Part shown: positions 26,637 through 37,646 of the stretch, one piece after another
Numbering within the stretch: the stretch's first letter is position 1
Layout of the letters: each line of letters begins with the position of its first letter
Assembly: GCF_016755875.1 (NCBI RefSeq)
Contig: NZ_BNED01000005.1
Location: 2,831,001 to 2,895,000, forward strand
Direction: 5' to 3'
Length of the DNA: 64,000 nt
Source: Streptomyces spororaveus
GTDB lineage: Bacteria > Actinomycetota > Actinomycetes > Streptomycetales > Streptomycetaceae
Position numbers and translations under genes: made by a program
Notes under the pieces: generated by a model
The model's database searches: none
Told to the model about the DNA's origin: nothing
What the model saw: only the letters and a program-made list of their open reading frames with translations

Positions 26637-28226
26637 TCAGGCGAGGCTGACCGTGCGCGCCGAGACGGCGCCGATCTCGGCGGCGATGTCCGCGAGGACG
26701 TTCGCCGGGACCGCGGCGTCGACGGTGAGGACGGCGAGCGCCTCGCCGTGCGCCTCCGCACGGGCCACCTGCATGCCCGCGATGTTCAGGCCGCCCTCGC
26801 CGAGGACGCGGCCGACGGTGCCGACCACGCCGGGGCGGTCGGTGTAGCGCAGGACGACCATGTGGTCGGCGAGCGACAGGTCCACGTCGTACTCGCCGAC
26901 GCCGACGATCTTCTGGAGGTGCTTCGGGCCCGCGAGCGTGCCGGAGACCGAGACCTCCTGACCGTCCGACAGGGTGCCGCGCACGGTCACCACGTTGCGG
27001 TGGTCCGGGGACTCCGAGCTGGTCGTCAGACGGACCTCGACGCCGCGCTCCTGCGCGAACAGCGGGGCGTTGACGTAGGAGACCGTCTCGTCGACGACGT
27101 CCTCGAAGACACCCTTGAGGGCGGAGAGTTCCAGCACCTTGACGTCGTGCTGGGTGATCTCGCCGCAGACCTCGACGTCGAGGCGGACCGCGACCTCGCC
27201 CGCGAGGGCGGTGAAGATGCGGCCGAGCTTCTCCGCGAGCGGCAGGCCCGGACGGACGTCCTCGGCGATGACACCGCCCTGGACGTTGACCGCGTCCGGC
27301 ACGAGCTCACCGGCGAGCGCGAGGCGCACCGACTTGGCGACCGAGACACCGGCCTTCTCCTGGGCCTCGTCCGTGGACGCGCCGAGGTGCGGGGTGCAGA
27401 CGACCTGGTCGAGTTCGAAGAGCGGGGAGTCCGTGCAGGGCTCCTTCGCGTACACGTCGAGGCCGGCGCCGGCGACGCGGCCCTCCTTGATGGCCGTGTA
27501 CAGCGCGGCCTCGTCGACGATCCCGCCGCGGGCGGCGTTGACGATACGGACCGACGGCTTCACCTTGTGCAGGGCCTCGTCCCCGATGAGACCGAGGGTC
27601 TCGGGAGTCTTGGGCAGGTGCACGGTGATGAAGTCGGCGACCTCCAGGAGCTCGTCCAGCGCCAGCATCTTGACGCCCATCTGGGCGGCGCGCGCGGGCT
27701 GTACGTAGGGGTCGTACGCGACGACCTTCATGCCGAAGGCCGACATGCGCTGGGCGACCAGCACGCCGATGCGGCCGAGGCCGACGACGCCGAGGGTCTT
27801 CTCGCTGAGCTCGACGCCCGTGTACTTGTTCCGCTTCCACTCGCCGTTCTTCAGGGCGGTGTTGGCCTGCGGAATGTTGCGGGCGGTGGCGACGAGCAGG
27901 CCGCAGGCCAGCTCGGCCGCGGTCACGATGTTCGAGGTCGGCGCGTTGACGACCATCACGCCGGCCTTCGTGGCGGCGGAGACGTCCACGTTGTCCAGAC
28001 CGACACCGGCGCGCGCGACGACCCGCAGCTTCTTGGCCGCGGCGATGGCCTCGGCGTCGACCTTGGTGGCGGAGCGGACGAGGATCGCGTCGACGTCGAC
28101 GATCGCGGGCAGCAGCTCGGCGCGGTCCGCGCCGTTGCAGTGCCGGATCTCGAAGTCCGGGCCCAGCGCCTCGACGGTGGCGGGCGACAGCTCTTCGGCG
28201 ATGAGTACGACAGGTTTCGAGCTCAC
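26637..28226 (-). CDS. serA: D-3-phosphoglycerate dehydrogenase
   Basis: A 529-residue enzyme of the first step of serine synthesis, oxidising 3-phosphoglycerate with NAD. It is the long form: substrate and Rossmann domains ('VVGLGRIGVLVAQRM', 'VNAARGGIVDEAAL', 'CTPHLGASTDEAQEKAG'), then the intervening domain ('LSALKGVFEDVVDETVSYVN') and a C-terminal ACT domain ('VLRYTDRPGVVGTVGRVLG') through which serine usually inhibits. GTG 28226 is preferred because GAGG lies about 10 nt before it and it gives the usual 529 residues; ATG 28235 is nearly on top of that site. It follows ilvC in the same direction after a strong terminator. Confidence 0.96.
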   Translation of the reverse strand: MSSKPVVLIAEELSPATVEALGPDFEIRHCNGADRAELLPAIVDVDAILVRSATKVDAEAIAAAKKLRVVARAGVGLDNVDVSAATKAGVMVVNAPTSNIVTAAELACGLLVATARNIPQANTALKNGEWKRNKYTGVELSEKTLGVVGLGRIGVLVAQRMSAFGMKVVAYDPYVQPARAAQMGVKMLALDELLEVADFITVHLPKTPETLGLIGDEALHKVKPSVRIVNAARGGIVDEAALYTAIKEGRVAGAGLDVYAKEPCTDSPLFELDQVVCTPHLGASTDEAQEKAGVSVAKSVRLALAGELVPDAVNVQGGVIAEDVRPGLPLAEKLGRIFTALAGEVAVRLDVEVCGEITQHDVKVLELSALKGVFEDVVDETVSYVNAPLFAQERGVEVRLTTSSESPDHRNVVTVRGTLSDGQEVSVSGTLAGPKHLQKIVGVGEYDVDLSLADHMVVLRYTDRPGVVGTVGRVLGEGGLNIAGMQVARAEAHGEALAVLTVDAAVPANVLADIAAEIGAVSARTVSLA

Positions 28227-28471
28227 GTGGGTCATCCTCACAAGTCCAGTGCGGACGGCCGTCCCGACGGCCGCAGGCGGTGGAGGGGGTAGCCGCGTGG
28301 AAGACGCACGACACTGTGGGCCTGACGCGTATGTGTTCAGCAGTGTAGTGGCGCCGACGGGCCGGATTTCCGCCTGTACGGAAGGATCACCCGTCCGTGG
28401 TTGGCCGGGGTGGACAAGCCGTGCCCCTGAAGACCGGATTCCGGTGCGGTGTCCCCCGTCCGGTGATGCGC

Positions 28472-28506
28472 GGCGGGGCCGGGACTCCAGGTGTCCCGGC
28501 CCCGCC
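28472..28506 (-). terminator. Terminator downstream of ilvC
   Basis: Perfect 14-bp stem (28472-28485 with 28493-28506) and a 7-nt loop, 9 nt after the ilvC stop. The rest of the 28227-28515 gap presumably holds the serA promoter; no clear boxes seen. Confidence 0.8.
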
Positions 28507-28515
28507 GCCACACGA

Positions 28516-30175
<1,660 letters not shown>

Positions 30176-30207
30176 GTGGGGCGTTCTCTCTCTCGGGCTC
30201 TCTCGGC

Positions 30208-32088
30208 TCAGTCGTCTTCGTTGTCGCCGAAGTCGGGACGGACGCCCCGGGCTGCCATGACCTCGTCGTTGGAGGTGCCGGCGGCGACCATCGGCCACAC
30301 CATGGCGTCCTCGTGGACGATGAAGTCGATGACGACGGTACGGTCGTTGATCGCGTTGGCCTCGGCGATGACCTTGTCGAGGTCGGCCGGGTCCTCGCAG
30401 CGCAGCGCCACGCAGCCCATGGCCTCAGCCAGCTTGACGAAGTCCGGGACGCGCGTGCCCTTGCGGGGCGCGAGGGACTCGCCGAGCTGGGAGCCGACCG
30501 TGTCGTGACCGGTCTCGTCGGCGTGCAGAACGGTGTTGGAGTAGCGCTGGTTGTAGAACAGGGTCTGCCACTGGCGGACCATGCCCAGCGCACCGTTGTT
30601 GATGATCGCGACCTTGATCGGGATGTTGTTCAGGGCGCAGGTGACCAGTTCCTGATTGGTCATCTGGAAGCAGCCGTCGCCGTCGATCGCCCAGACCGTG
30701 CGCTCGGGCATGCCGACCTTGGCGCCCATCGCGGCCGGGACCGCGTAGCCCATGGTTCCGGCACCGCCGGAGTTCAGCCAGGTGCGGGGCTCCTCGTACT
30801 TGACGAAGTGCGAGGCCCACATCTGGTGCTGGCCGACGCCGGCCGCGAAGATCGTGCTCTTCGGGGCGAGCGCGCCGATCCGCTCGATGACCTGCTGGGG
30901 CGAGAGGCTGCCGTCGGTGGGCAGGTCGTAGCCCAGCGGGTAGGTGTCGCGCCAGCGGCTGAGGTCGTTCCACCAGGCGGTGTAGTCGCCGGCGTTGCCC
31001 TCGGTGTGCTCGGCCTGGACGGCCTGGATCAGGTCGGCGATGACCTCGCGGGCGTCTCCGACGATCGGGACGTCGACCGCGCGGTTCTTGCCGATCTCGG
31101 CGGGGTCGATGTCCGCGTGGATGATCTTGGCGAAGGGTGCGAAGCTGTCGAGCTTGCCGGTGACGCGGTCGTCGAAGCGGGTGCCGAGCGCGATCAGCAG
31201 GTCCGACTTCTGCAGCGCGGTGACGCCCGTGACGGAGCCGTGCATGCCCGGCATGCCGACGTGCAGCGGGTGGCTGTCGGGGAAGGAGCCCAGCGCCATC
31301 AGGGTGGTGCAGACCGGGACGCCGGTCAGCTCGGCGAGGACCTTCAGCTCGGCGGTCGCGCCGGACTTCATGACGCCGCCGCCGACGTACAGGACCGGGC
31401 GCTTGGCCTGGCAGATGAGCTTGGCGGCCTCACGGATCTGCTTGGCGTGCGGCTTGGTGACCGGCCGGTAACCGGGGAGGTCCTGGGTGGGCGGCCACGA
31501 GAAGGTGGTCTTCGCCTGCAGGGCGTCCTTGGCAATGTCGACCAGGACCGGGCCGGGACGGCCGGTGGCCGCGATGTGGAAGGCCTCGGCGATCGTCCGC
31601 GGGATGTCCTCGGCCTTGGTGACCAGGAAGTTGTGCTTGGTGATCGGCATCGTGATGCCGACGATGTCCGCCTCCTGGAAGGCGTCGGTGCCGATCGCCT
31701 TGGAGGAGACCTGACCGGTGATCGCGACCAGCGGGACGGAGTCCATGTGCGCGTCGGCGATCGGGGTGACGAGGTTGGTGGCGCCCGGGCCGGACGTGGC
31801 CATACAGACGCCGACCTTGCCGGTGGCCTGCGCGTAACCGGTCGCGGCGTGACCGGCCCCCTGCTCGTGGCGGACCAGGATGTGACGGACCTTCTTCGAG
31901 TCCATCATCGGGTCGTACGCGGGGAGGATGGCGCCGCCCGGAATACCGAAGACGGTGTCGCACCCCACCTCTTCGAGAGAGCGGATGAGGGACTGCGCAC
32001 CCGTGACGTGCTCAACTGCGGCGGACTGCTGTCCGCCGGAACGGGGCCGCGGCTGCGGATGGTGGGCCCCGGTGGCCTGCTCGGTCAT
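30208..32088 (-). CDS. ilvB: Acetolactate synthase large (catalytic) subunit
   Basis: A 626-residue thiamine-diphosphate and FAD enzyme that condenses two pyruvates, or pyruvate and 2-oxobutyrate, as the first common step of branched-chain amino acid synthesis. Key parts are '[16 protein letters not shown]', the catalytic Glu in '[19 protein letters not shown]', '[20 protein letters not shown]', and the ThDP motif '[14 protein letters not shown] ... NN'. ATG 32088 has AGAAGAGA just upstream at good spacing; ATG 32094 sits on that site. It is led by the attenuator at 32148-32181 and a leader peptide gene, so its expression depends on charging of Ile/Leu/Val tRNAs. Confidence 0.96.
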   Translation of the reverse strand: MTEQATGAHHPQPRPRSGGQQSAAVEHVTGAQSLIRSLEEVGCDTVFGIPGGAILPAYDPMMDSKKVRHILVRHEQGAGHAATGYAQATGKVGVCMATSGPGATNLVTPIADAHMDSVPLVAITGQVSSKAIGTDAFQEADIVGITMPITKHNFLVTKAEDIPRTIAEAFHIAATGRPGPVLVDIAKDALQAKTTFSWPPTQDLPGYRPVTKPHAKQIREAAKLICQAKRPVLYVGGGVMKSGATAELKVLAELTGVPVCTTLMALGSFPDSHPLHVGMPGMHGSVTGVTALQKSDLLIALGTRFDDRVTGKLDSFAPFAKIIHADIDPAEIGKNRAVDVPIVGDAREVIADLIQAVQAEHTEGNAGDYTAWWNDLSRWRDTYPLGYDLPTDGSLSPQQVIERIGALAPKSTIFAAGVGQHQMWASHFVKYEEPRTWLNSGGAGTMGYAVPAAMGAKVGMPERTVWAIDGDGCFQMTNQELVTCALNNIPIKVAIINNGALGMVRQWQTLFYNQRYSNTVLHADETGHDTVGSQLGESLAPRKGTRVPDFVKLAEAMGCVALRCEDPADLDKVIAEANAINDRTVVIDFIVHEDAMVWPMVAAGTSNDEVMAARGVRPDFGDNEDD

Positions 32089-32147
32089 CGGCATTCTCTT
32101 CTCGAAGCTGAGGGTTTTACGCGGATTCGACTCTGTGCCAGTGCAAC

Positions 32148-32181
32148 AAAAAACCCCTCGTGCCAGGAGGCAAGCGAGGGG
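32148..32181 (-). terminator. ilvB attenuator (rho-independent type)
   Basis: On the minus strand CCCCTCG (32181-32175) pairs with CGAGGGG (32160-32154) around a loop that itself can form TGCC-TCCT-GGCA, followed by six U's (32153-32148). U-tract terminators are rare in Streptomyces. Directly 5' of the stem, 32191-32182 can pair perfectly (10 bp) with the end of the leader peptide coding region (32237-32228). Confidence 0.88.
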
Positions 32182-32223
32182 AGCGCGTCGGGGGTGTTGA
32201 GCGGGGACATGCAGGTCCCAGCT

Positions 32224-32265
32224 TCAGCCGACGCGCTTTCCAAGTACGAGAATTCGGGTGCGCAT
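32224..32265 (-). CDS. ilvL: ilv leader peptide (13 aa, MRTRILVLGKRVG)
   Basis: A 13-codon open frame starting ATG 32265. Residues 5-8 are Ile-Leu-Val-Leu, plus a later Val: the three amino acids made by the downstream operon. Its stop codon lies about 40 nt before the attenuator stem. Ribosome stalling at the Ile/Leu/Val codons would disturb the 10-bp pairing with 32182-32191 and hence termination, the classical attenuation scheme that has been predicted for actinobacterial ilvB genes. Its Shine-Dalgarno GGAGGG lies within a perfect hairpin arm (32280-32273). Too short for ordinary gene callers. Confidence 0.85.
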   Translation of the reverse strand: MRTRILVLGKRVG

Positions 32266-32272
32266 GGCATTG

Positions 32273-32294
32273 ACCCTCCCTCCGGCGGGAGGGT
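32273..32294 (-). promoter_or_regulatory. Hairpin masking the leader peptide ribosome site
   Basis: ACCCTCCC (minus strand 32294-32287) pairs perfectly with GGGAGGGT (32280-32273) around a 6-nt loop. The second arm is the only Shine-Dalgarno-like sequence for the leader peptide, 8-9 nt from its ATG. Confidence 0.6.
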
Positions 32295-32298
32295 GATG

Positions 32299-35196
32299 TC
32301 AAGTAGGTGGGACGGGCGTCTCATTATGTGAGCCTCTGCGGATGGCCATCGAGCCCCCGGAGGAGCCGCCGGCCAGTGCTGGCTGGGCCGCTCCGCCCGG
32401 TACTGGGAACGTACCGCGCACCAGCGCGCGGCGCAGCCTGTACTCGTCGAGCGGGCCGGAAAAAGCCATTCCCTGGCCGTGCGTGCACCCCATCGCGCGC
32501 AGCGCCAGCACCTGCTCGGGCAGGTCCACGCCGTCCGCCACCGACCGCATGCCGAGGTCGTTTGCGATCCGCAAGAGACCAGCGGTGATCTTGTGCAGCC
32601 GGGCGGACTCGACCACGCCCTCCACCAGGCCCCGGTCCAGCTTGAGCATGTCCACGGGAAGGCGGCGCAGGGCGCTGATGGCCGCGTAGCCGCTGCCGAA
32701 GCCGTCCAGGGAGATACCCACCCCGAGCCGGTGCAGGGCCGTCAGACGGCGCTCCAGGTCGTCGAAGGGCACTCTGGGGTCCGATACGGCGAGCTCCAGC
32801 ACCAGGGCCCCGGAAGGCAGCCCGTGCCGGGTCAGCAGTGCTTCCACGGAGCCGAGCGGCATGGACCGGTCCAGGAGCCGCTGAGCGGTCATCCGCACGG
32901 CCACCGGTACGTCGTGCCCGGCCCGGTGCCGGTCGGCGGCCTGCTCGACGGCCTCCTCCAGCAGCCAGCGCCCCAGCTCGGCGGTGCGCGAGGCGTCCTG
33001 GCCGGCGGCTCCGGGGCCACCGGCACCGCCGGCGCCGCCCTCGCTGTACTCGGCGACCCGGAGGAACTCCGCCGGGGTGAAGAGGATCCCCTGGGCGGAG
33101 CGCCAGCGGGCCTGGGCGGCGACGGCCGCCACCTCGCCGGTGGCCAGCGAGACCACGGGCTGGTGCAGCAGGGCGAACTCGCCCTCGTGCAGTGCCGTCC
33201 GCAGCCGCCCGGCCAGCTCGGCCTTGCGCACGACTTCGGCCTGCATCTGCGGGGCGTACATCTCGACGCGGTCCTTGCCGCCCGCCTTGGCCCGGTACAT
33301 CGCGAGATCCGCGTTGCGCATCAGGTCCGAAGGGGTGATGCCGGGGTCCGCGAAGGCCGCTCCGATGCTCGCGGCGACCCGGACCTCGCTGCCGCCGATC
33401 CGGTACGGCTGGGAGAGGGTCGTGCGCAGCCGGTCGGCGATCTCCCGCACCTGGTACTCGCGGGCGCCGACGTCGCGGCTGCCGTCACCCAGGATCAGCG
33501 CGGCGAACTCGTCGCCGCCGAGGCGGGCCGCCGTGTCCCCGGCCCGGACCGAGTCCTGGAGCCTGCGGGCGGCTTCGACGAGCAGCTCGTCACCGGCCTG
33601 GTGGCCGATGGTGTCGTTGACCGCCTTGAAGCCGTCGAGGTCGATGAAGAGCACGGCGGTGCTGTGGTCGCCCGCGCGCCGGCCGGTCAGGGCCTGCCGC
33701 ACACGACGGGTGAACAGGGCCCGGTTGGGCAGGTCGGTCAGCGCATCGTGTTCGGCACTGTGCTGGAGCTGCGCCTGGAGCCGGACCCGTTCAGTGACGT
33801 CGCGGCTGTTGAGGATGAGCCCGCCCTGGTGCCGGTTGACGGTGGACTCCACGTTGAGCCACTCGCCGTCGCCCGACTCGAAGCGGCACTCGATGCGGGT
33901 GGTGGGCTCCTCGGTCGGCGGTGCGGCGAGGAAGCGGCGTACCTCGTGGACCACCCGGCCGAGGTCGTCGGGGTGGATCAGGGTGGCGAGCTCGGTGCCG
34001 ACCAGCTCCTCCGCCTCACGGCCGTAGACCCCGGCGGCGGCGGGACTGACGTAGCGCAGGGTGCCGGTGGGCGCGGCGATCATGATGACGTCGCTGGAGC
34101 CCTGGACCAGGGAGCGGAAGTGGTTCTCCTTCTGGGCCAGTTCCTGGGTCAGCGCGATGTTGTCGAGGAGCATGATGCCCTGCCGGATGACGAGGGCGAG
34201 CACGACCGTGCAGCCGGTGAAGACGACCATCCGGTCCACCTTCCGGCCGTCCACGACGTTGTACAGGATGCCGAGGGTGCACACGGCGGCCGCGAGGTAC
34301 GGGGTGAGGGCGGGCAGCGAGCCGGTGATCGGGCGGCTGTGCGTCCGGTCCACCCGCGGGCGCCCGGCCGGCTCCGGGTGCGGATGGAGGCGCCGGGCGC
34401 CCCAGGGCGCGTACGCGAGGAGCAGCGATCCCGCGAACCAGCCGGCGTCGAGCAGTTGTCCGGACTGGTACTCGGCGCTCAGCAGGGGCGAGGTGAACAG
34501 GGCGTCGCTGAGCACGGTCAGGGCCAGCGCCGCGATGGCGGTGTTGACGGCGGAGCGGTTGGTCTCGCTGCGGCGGAAGTGCAGGACCAGGACCATCGAG
34601 ACGAGCGCGATGTCCAGGAGCGGGTAGGCGAGGGAGAGCGCGGCGCGCGGGACGCTGCCGGGGGCGCCGGACTGGGCGGTCCGCGCCGCGTGGGCCAGGG
34701 CCAGGCTCCAGGAGAGGGTGAGCAGGGAGCCGCCGATGAGCCAGGAGTCGAGTCCGAGGCACACCCAGCCTGCGCGGGTGACCGGGCGTTTGGCGAGGAC
34801 GAGCAGGCCCACGATGGCGGGCGGGGCGAAGCAGAGGAAGGCGAAGTCGGCGAGCGAGGGTTTCGGCACCTCCTGGCCCAGGATCACCTCGTACCAGCCC
34901 CAGACCGCGTTGCCGCCGGCGCCCATGAGGGAGGAGAAGGCGAAGAGCAGCCAGGCGGGGCGTTCGCGGCTGTCGATCGCCCTCGCGTAGGAGTAGCAGG
35001 AGACCGCGGCGAGTAAGCCGGCCGCGCTGAGTCCGAAGTCGCCCATGATCTCGGCGACTTCCTCCGATCCCCAGTTGAGGGCGGCGCCGACGGCGTACCC
35101 GCCGCTGACCACCGCGAGGAGCAGCTGCATCGCCAGGCCCTTGCCGCCGCCCGAGACGGAGGGCCGGTCCAGGAGCGCCGCCCCCGGGGAACTCAC
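32299..35196 (-). CDS. cdgC: Membrane GGDEF protein with degenerate EAL domain (CdgC-type)
   Basis: A 965-residue c-di-GMP protein. The N-terminal ~310 residues carry about 8-10 membrane segments ('LLLAVVSGGYAVGAALNW', 'AVCTLGILYNVV'). A PAS domain follows ('FRSLVQGSSDVIMIAAPTG'), then an intact GGDEF domain ('FIDLDGFKAVNDTIGH', 'ARLGGDEFAALIL'). The C-terminal EAL domain has lost its key residues: EAL is replaced in 'AAVAAQARWRS', DDFGTG reads 'LDGFGSGYAA', and AEGVE reads 'ADGVDL'. It should therefore make c-di-GMP but not degrade it; the EAL may be a sensor. Start GTG 35196 has AGGGGGA upstream; ATG 35283 does not. Its position directly upstream of ilvB and its layout match what I recall of Streptomyces CdgC. 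Confidence 0.85.
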   Translation of the reverse strand: MSSPGAALLDRPSVSGGGKGLAMQLLLAVVSGGYAVGAALNWGSEEVAEIMGDFGLSAAGLLAAVSCYSYARAIDSRERPAWLLFAFSSLMGAGGNAVWGWYEVILGQEVPKPSLADFAFLCFAPPAIVGLLVLAKRPVTRAGWVCLGLDSWLIGGSLLTLSWSLALAHAARTAQSGAPGSVPRAALSLAYPLLDIALVSMVLVLHFRRSETNRSAVNTAIAALALTVLSDALFTSPLLSAEYQSGQLLDAGWFAGSLLLAYAPWGARRLHPHPEPAGRPRVDRTHSRPITGSLPALTPYLAAAVCTLGILYNVVDGRKVDRMVVFTGCTVVLALVIRQGIMLLDNIALTQELAQKENHFRSLVQGSSDVIMIAAPTGTLRYVSPAAAGVYGREAEELVGTELATLIHPDDLGRVVHEVRRFLAAPPTEEPTTRIECRFESGDGEWLNVESTVNRHQGGLILNSRDVTERVRLQAQLQHSAEHDALTDLPNRALFTRRVRQALTGRRAGDHSTAVLFIDLDGFKAVNDTIGHQAGDELLVEAARRLQDSVRAGDTAARLGGDEFAALILGDGSRDVGAREYQVREIADRLRTTLSQPYRIGGSEVRVAASIGAAFADPGITPSDLMRNADLAMYRAKAGGKDRVEMYAPQMQAEVVRKAELAGRLRTALHEGEFALLHQPVVSLATGEVAAVAAQARWRSAQGILFTPAEFLRVAEYSEGGAGGAGGPGAAGQDASRTAELGRWLLEEAVEQAADRHRAGHDVPVAVRMTAQRLLDRSMPLGSVEALLTRHGLPSGALVLELAVSDPRVPFDDLERRLTALHRLGVGISLDGFGSGYAAISALRRLPVDMLKLDRGLVEGVVESARLHKITAGLLRIANDLGMRSVADGVDLPEQVLALRAMGCTHGQGMAFSGPLDEYRLRRALVRGTFPVPGGAAQPALAGGSSGGSMAIRRGSHNETPVPPT
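32323..32328 (-). promoter_or_regulatory. Possible ilvB operon -10 box (CATAAT)
   Basis: CATAAT on the minus strand, inside the last codons of the cdgC-like gene, would start transcription near 32316 and give a leader RNA containing the hairpin, the leader peptide and the attenuator. No convincing -35 partner is visible. Confidence 0.3.
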
Positions 35197-35478
35197 CGGT
35201 CCCCCTCGCCGGCTGGTTCCGGTGCAGCCCAGTCTCGGCAGCGTCGCCTCCGGCGGCTGTGCCGCATCGGATCCTTCGTCCATTGGCCGTGCATCGCCCG
35301 TCGCCCCCCAAAGTGTCCGATCACTCCCCAGCGCCAGACGTTCCCGGCGCAGCCCCTTCTTCCGGACGATACACCACTTTCGTCACTCAGGGACATAGTC
35401 TCTCTACTCTCCGTTACCGATCGGGGAGTTGTGTCCACCCAGCGCATTCGGGTGACTGCGGAGCGTGGGCATCACGCG

Positions 35479-36426
35479 TCACTCGGTGATCAACACCGTG
35501 TGCTCCACCGGTTCCCCGGCGGCGAACCGGGTGAGCTGGCGGGCCAGCAGGCGCTTGGCCCTCGGCTCGAACGCCGAGCTGCTGCCGCCGACATGAGGTG
35601 TGATCAGGACATTCGGAGCATGCCAGAGCGGGTGGCCGGCGGGCAGCGGTTCCGGGTCGGTGACGTCGAGTGCGGCGCGCAGCCGGCCCGACTCCACTTC
35701 CGCCAGCAGGGACTTGGTGTCGACGACGGGACCGCGCGACACGTTCACGAGCAGGGCGCCGTCCTTCATCCGGCCGAGGAAGTCGGCGCCGGCCAGGCCC
35801 CGGGTGGCGTCGGTCAGCGGGGTCACGAGGATGACCACATCGGCCCGGGGCAGGAGCCCGGGCAGGTCGGCGAGGGTGTGCACGGGCCCGCGTGCGGTGG
35901 TCCGGGCCGTACGCGCCACCCGCGCGACCGGCCCGCATTCGAAGGCCGCGAGCCGGTCCTCGATGGCCGAGCCGATCGATCCGTAGCCGATGATCAGAAC
36001 CGACTTGTCGGCGAGGGCGTCGTAGAAGCCGGAACGCCATTCCTCGCGGTCCTGGCCGCGGACCATGCCGGGGATGCCGCGCAGGGAGGCGAGGGTCAGC
36101 GCGAGGGCGAGTTCGGCGGTGCTGGCCGTGTGGACCCCGACGGCGTTGCACAGCCGTACGCCGGGACGCAGGTCGCCGAGGCGGCCCCGCACGTCGTCGA
36201 TGCCGGCGGTCAGGGTCTGGACGACCTGGACCGCGGTCATCTCCGCCAGCGGGCGCACGGTGACCTCGGGGGACTTCATGTAGGGCGTCACGTAGAAGAC
36301 GCAGTCGGCCGGATCGGCCGGGAAGGCCTCCCCGCCGTCCCAGAGGCGGTACCGGAAGGAGTCGGGGAGGCCCTCGATCTCCTCGGCGGGGAACGGGAGC
36401 CAGACATCCGGGGTCATTGCAGTCAT
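35479..36426 (-). CDS. D-2-hydroxyacid dehydrogenase family protein
   Basis: A 315-residue NAD(P)-dependent 2-hydroxyacid dehydrogenase. 'SVLIIGYGSIGSAIEDRLAA' is the Rossmann motif, 'VNVSRGPVVDTKSLL' contains the catalytic Arg, 'ALDVTDPEPLPAGHPLW' the acid region, and 'VLITPHVGGSSSAF' the catalytic His. This is the glyoxylate/hydroxypyruvate-reductase-like group; the substrate is not predictable. The start is ATG 36426 or 36417 (MTPDVWLPF); neither has a strong ribosome site. It overlaps no neighbour and is divergent from the aldo/keto reductase at 36500. Confidence 0.85.
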   Translation of the reverse strand: MTAMTPDVWLPFPAEEIEGLPDSFRYRLWDGGEAFPADPADCVFYVTPYMKSPEVTVRPLAEMTAVQVVQTLTAGIDDVRGRLGDLRPGVRLCNAVGVHTASTAELALALTLASLRGIPGMVRGQDREEWRSGFYDALADKSVLIIGYGSIGSAIEDRLAAFECGPVARVARTARTTARGPVHTLADLPGLLPRADVVILVTPLTDATRGLAGADFLGRMKDGALLVNVSRGPVVDTKSLLAEVESGRLRAALDVTDPEPLPAGHPLWHAPNVLITPHVGGSSSAFEPRAKRLLARQLTRFAAGEPVEHTVLITE

Positions 36427-36499
36427 GATCACGAGGCTATGCCAAGGCATCCGGATCAAGCCGTTAGTTTGAGGGCCGGAGCCGGAGGGGGACGCAGGG

Positions 36500-37507
36500 G
36501 TGGAGCGCAGGTCGATCGGGGCGGGGGCACTGACGGTGGGCGCCATCGGCCTCGGCTGTATGCCGATGAGCTGGGCGTACGCGCCTTCGCGACGGCGGGG
36601 TCAGGAGTCGCTGGCCGCCGTGCACACGGCACTGGACCTGGGGTCGAACCTGCTGGACACGGCCGACGTGTACGGGCCGTTCACCAATGAGCTGCTGCTC
36701 GGGCGGGTGCTGCGGGAACGGCGGTCCGAGGCGTTCGTCTCGGCCAAGGTGGGCCTGCGGGCGGGTGACCAGCACGTGGTCGCCGACGGGCGGCCCGCCT
36801 ATCTGCGGCGGGCCTGCGACGCCTCGCTGCGGCGGCTGCGGACCGACGTCATAGACCTCTACCAGCTGCACCGGGTCGATCCGGACGTGCCCGTGGAGGA
36901 GACCTGGGGAGCCATGGCCGAGCTGGTGGGCGCGGGCAAGGTGCGGGCGCTCGGGTACTGCGCGCTGGGCGCCGGCGCCGGGCCCGGGGCCGGGCGGAGC
37001 GGGGACCGTGGGTACCGGACCACCCTGCGGCACCTGGAGCGGCTGCAGCAGGTGTTCCCGGTGAGCGCGGTGCAGGCGGAGCTGTCGGTGTGGTCCCCGC
37101 AGGCGGCGTGGCAGCTGCTGCCGTGGTGCGCGGCGCGCGGGGTCGGTTTCCTGGCGGCGATGCCGCTGGGCAGCGGTTTCCTGACGGGGTCCCTCACACC
37201 GGGTGAGGGGTTCGAGCCGCAGGACGTGCGGGCCCGGCATCCGCGGTTCACGGCGGAGGCGATGGCGTCGAACCAGGTGCTGCTGGCGGGGCTGCGGCAG
37301 GTGGCCCGGCGGCACGGCCCCGAGGTCACGGTCGCGCAGGTTGCCCTGGCATGGGTGCTGGCGCAGGGGCCGCAGGTGGTGCCGGTGCCGGGGGCCGACC
37401 GGGCGCCGTGGGCGGCGGAGAACGCGGCGGCGGCGCAGGTCCGGCTCTCGGCCGGGGATCTGGCCGAGATCGCGGCCCTTCCGGTCGAAGTGGGAGCCTG
37501 GGACTGA
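36500..37507 (+). CDS. Aldo/keto reductase
   Basis: A 335-residue NADPH-dependent aldo/keto reductase. The catalytic tetrad is visible: Asp in 'LLDTADVYGPFTNE' (with the Tyr beside it), Lys in 'VSAKVGLRAG', and His in 'IDLYQLHRVDPDVP'. The cofactor end shows 'LAWVLAQGPQVVPVPGADR'. GTG 36500 is preceded by GGAGGG at about 8 nt. The protein has a short Gly/Ala-rich insertion ('GAGAGPGAGRSGDRGY'), which is unusual. It belongs to the AKR13-like group of Streptomyces reductases; the substrate is unknown. Confidence 0.88.
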   Translation: MERRSIGAGALTVGAIGLGCMPMSWAYAPSRRRGQESLAAVHTALDLGSNLLDTADVYGPFTNELLLGRVLRERRSEAFVSAKVGLRAGDQHVVADGRPAYLRRACDASLRRLRTDVIDLYQLHRVDPDVPVEETWGAMAELVGAGKVRALGYCALGAGAGPGAGRSGDRGYRTTLRHLERLQQVFPVSAVQAELSVWSPQAAWQLLPWCAARGVGFLAAMPLGSGFLTGSLTPGEGFEPQDVRARHPRFTAEAMASNQVLLAGLRQVARRHGPEVTVAQVALAWVLAQGPQVVPVPGADRAPWAAENAAAAQVRLSAGDLAEIAALPVEVGAWD

Positions 37508-37646
37508 TCCGGGGCCGGTCCGGGGCCGGTCCGGGGGCCGTCCAGCAACCACTCGATCGAGTGTACGAGTGGTGGAACTTCGCGTACTGCCGGAGCTGTT
37601 GAGACAGATGAAGGGCACGATCGGAGGACCGGAAGGGAGCAGGGCG

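Noticed and set aside
32297..32302. TTGACA as the -35 box of ilvB
   Set aside because: The sequence 16-18 nt downstream is GC-rich hairpin with no -10-like hexamer, and initiation there would remove the leader hairpin; CATAAT upstream is a weak but better candidate.
37509..37540. Tandem GGGCCGGTCC-like repeats after the aldo/keto reductase
   Set aside because: Short, imperfect GC-rich repeats that could be a poor terminator; no clear hairpin or function.
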